NCBI GenBank assembly: GCA_942490535.1
Contig: CALNXQ010000002.1
Coordinates: 62,001-126,000 of the forward strand
Origin: JAEINY01 sp942490535
Lineage (GTDB): Bacteria > Bacteroidota > Bacteroidia > Bacteroidales > Marinilabiliaceae
DNA length: 64,000 nucleotides
Reading direction: 5' to 3'
Shown: one piece after another, positions 62,607-64,000 of the stretch
Numbering within the stretch: the first letter of the stretch is position 1
How the letters are laid out: each line of letters starts with the position of its first letter
Notes under the pieces: model-generated
Seen by the model: the letters and a program-made list of their open reading frames with translations, nothing else
Database searches by the model: none
Told to the model about the DNA's origin: nothing
Translations under genes and position numbers: made by a program

Positions 62607-64000
62607 ATGATACAATTCAAGAAAATAACTGCTTACCACGTGAAAGTGCATGGACTGGTGCAAGGGGTGGGTTTCCGGCCATTTATATACCGGTTGGCCA
62701 ATCGCTTTGAGCTGACGGGACAGGTGTGCAATAACAACAGCGGTGTCCACATCCGGATCGAAGGTCACATGGCAGATATTGACCAGTTTTTGCACCAACT
62801 GCCCATCGAAGCACCCATCCAGTCACACATTCAGTCGATCCATTCCGAAAAAATCCAGCTTCGCGGCTATACCACCTTTGAAATCACCTCCAGTCATGAG
62901 GGTTCAGCTGCCATCACCCAGATCAGTCCGGACATTGCCGTGTGTGACGCCTGCCTGAGTGACCGGCAACTGCAGGCCCACCGACTCAACTACCCCTTTA
63001 TTAATTGCACCAACTGTGGTCCCCGCTTCTCGATTATTACAGATCTGCCCTACGACCGCGATCAAACCACCATGCACCTGTTCCGCATGTGCCCCACTTG
63101 CCAAACCGAATACAAAAACATCAACGACCGGCGCTACCATGCCCAACCCATTGCCTGCAACCACTGTGGCCCTGCCTATGAATGGATTTCCCCAAGCGGC
63201 AAAACCACTCATTATCCGACCCTCATCTCATCCGCTGCCAATCTGATGAAACAAGGCGAAATCATTGCCATCAAAGGCATTGGGGGCTTTCATCTGGCAT
63301 GCGATGCATTCAATGAAACGGCCATAAAGCAACTGAGAGGTCATAAAAAGAGAACTGCCAAACCGCTGGCCGTGCTGTTTCCATCCATTGAATCCATCGC
63401 TGAGTATGCTTATTGCAGTACTGCGGAACAAAAACTACTGAAATCCTGGCGACGCCCCATTGTACTGCTCAAACATCGTCATAAACTACCGGAAACTATC
63501 ACCAAAGGATTAAACTCCGTAGGGGTATTTTTACCATACATGCCACTACACTATGATTTATTTGAGCTGTTTCAGAATCCCATCGTGCTGACCAGCGGTA
63601 ACGTTTCAGACGAACCCATTTGTATTTCTCATGCTGCTGCACAAAAACAACTAGGACGGATCACGCCTCATTTCATCACTCACGACCGGATTATTCACAA
63701 CCGGGTGGATGATTCCGTGGCCATGATGGTGAATGACCAACCCCGAATCATCCGACGCGCCCGAGGTTACTGCCCCGCTCCCATTGAATGCACCTTTGAA
63801 GTAGAAGGACTATTGGCCGCCGGTGCTGAACAAGCCACTACCTTTGCCATTGGCAAGGGCCACCAGATCATCATCAGCCAACATATTGGGGATTTAAAAA
63901 CCTACGAAACCTATGCTTTTTATGAGCAAACCATCCATCGCTTTGAAAAGCTGTTTCAATTTCGTCCCCACTTAATTGTGCATGATCTTCACCCGGATTA
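62607..64000 (+). CDS. hypF: Carbamoyltransferase HypF, 5' part
   Basis: 464 codons, cut by the window end; the family length is about 750. The ATG at 62607 gives MIQFKKITAYHVKVHGLVQGVGFRPF, the acylphosphatase domain (VQGVGFRPF at about 18-26). Two zinc-finger motifs follow (CDACLSD...CTNCGP and CPTCQTEY...CNHCGP), then a YrdC-like domain (LMKQGEIIAIKGIGGFHLACDA, KPLAVLF, TSGNVSDEPI). It makes the carbamoyl precursor of the cyanide ligands in [NiFe] hydrogenases. Other hyp genes probably lie beyond 64000. Confidence 0.95.
   Translation, partial: MIQFKKITAYHVKVHGLVQGVGFRPFIYRLANRFELTGQVCNNNSGVHIRIEGHMADIDQFLHQLPIEAPIQSHIQSIHSEKIQLRGYTTFEITSSHEGSAAITQISPDIAVCDACLSDRQLQAHRLNYPFINCTNCGPRFSIITDLPYDRDQTTMHLFRMCPTCQTEYKNINDRRYHAQPIACNHCGPAYEWISPSGKTTHYPTLISSAANLMKQGEIIAIKGIGGFHLACDAFNETAIKQLRGHKKRTAKPLAVLFPSIESIAEYAYCSTAEQKLLKSWRRPIVLLKHRHKLPETITKGLNSVGVFLPYMPLHYDLFELFQNPIVLTSGNVSDEPICISHAAAQKQLGRITPHFITHDRIIHNRVDDSVAMMVNDQPRIIRRARGYCPAPIECTFEVEGLLAAGAEQATTFAIGKGHQIIISQHIGDLKTYETYAFYEQTIHRFEKLFQFRPHLIVHDLHPD

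Overview
The window reads as a chromosome segment of a Bacteroidota bacterium, probably a Bacteroidia/Marinilabiliales-like anaerobe or facultative anaerobe. Reasons: TAnnTTTG (-7) promoter elements and few Shine-Dalgarno sequences; lipoproteins with acidic residues after the lipobox Cys; GLPGLI-family, DUF6624, PorT-like and TonB-receptor-like outer-membrane proteins; carboxyspermidine-type polyamine genes; and anaerobic Fe-S enzymes (2-oxoacid:ferredoxin oxidoreductase, HydE, HypF). No rRNA or tRNA gene was recognised.

Layout. 0-9 kb: 3' part of a MATE transporter and a lipoprotein, a CarH-like B12/MerR regulator, a triple-FAS1 lipoprotein, the yicC-gmk-nadD operon, a NifX-like/DUF134 pair and a secreted endonuclease-like protein. 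9-11 kb: a candidate small RNA and a REP-type tyrosine transposase embedded in hairpin-rich repeats that look like its internally deleted derivatives. 11-15 kb: carboxynorspermidine synthase and an asparagine synthetase. 14.6-21.6 kb is an accessory region: a helical protein of unknown function followed by a nine-copy 21-bp periodic array, a DUF1028 gene split by an IS1182-like element (the gene can be rebuilt in frame across the 4-bp target duplication), and an AT-rich AAA15-ATPase/RloB pair resembling AbiL-type phage defence. 21.6-24 kb: an oxidative-stress cluster (DUF6952-like, thioredoxin, AhpC) divergent from oxyR across a clear dyad operator. 24-29 kb: two secreted proteins of unknown function, NspC and a START-like protein. 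30-36.7 kb: a biotin operon bioB-A-F-G-C-D preceded by a small conserved-looking protein and an intrinsic terminator. 36.8-46.4 kb: envelope proteins, a second helical protein with a second 21-bp periodic array, and an XRE/S24 regulator.

46.4-50.3 kb holds a cobalamin-riboswitch operon: a TrpD-like phosphoribosyltransferase, a small protein, and a zinc-dehydrogenase/CobT fusion. 50.4-58.5 kb is a minus-strand energy module: ADP-forming acyl-CoA synthetase, Mpv17-like membrane protein, flavodoxin, aminotransferase and a four-subunit 2-oxoacid:ferredoxin oxidoreductase. Together these could turn amino acids into 2-oxoacids, then acyl-CoA plus reduced carrier, then acid plus ATP. 58.8-64 kb holds HydE, zwf, pgl, a third 21-bp periodic array, and the 5' part of hypF.

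Most unusual signals: (1) three unrelated intergenic arrays, each a 4-7 bp core recurring every 20-22 bp with about 14-16 variable bases between cores, two of them beside genes for uncharacterised helical proteins; (2) the riboswitch operon with the dehydrogenase-CobT fusion; (3) the REP transposase with its deleted derivatives; (4) the IS-split DUF1028-TPR gene.
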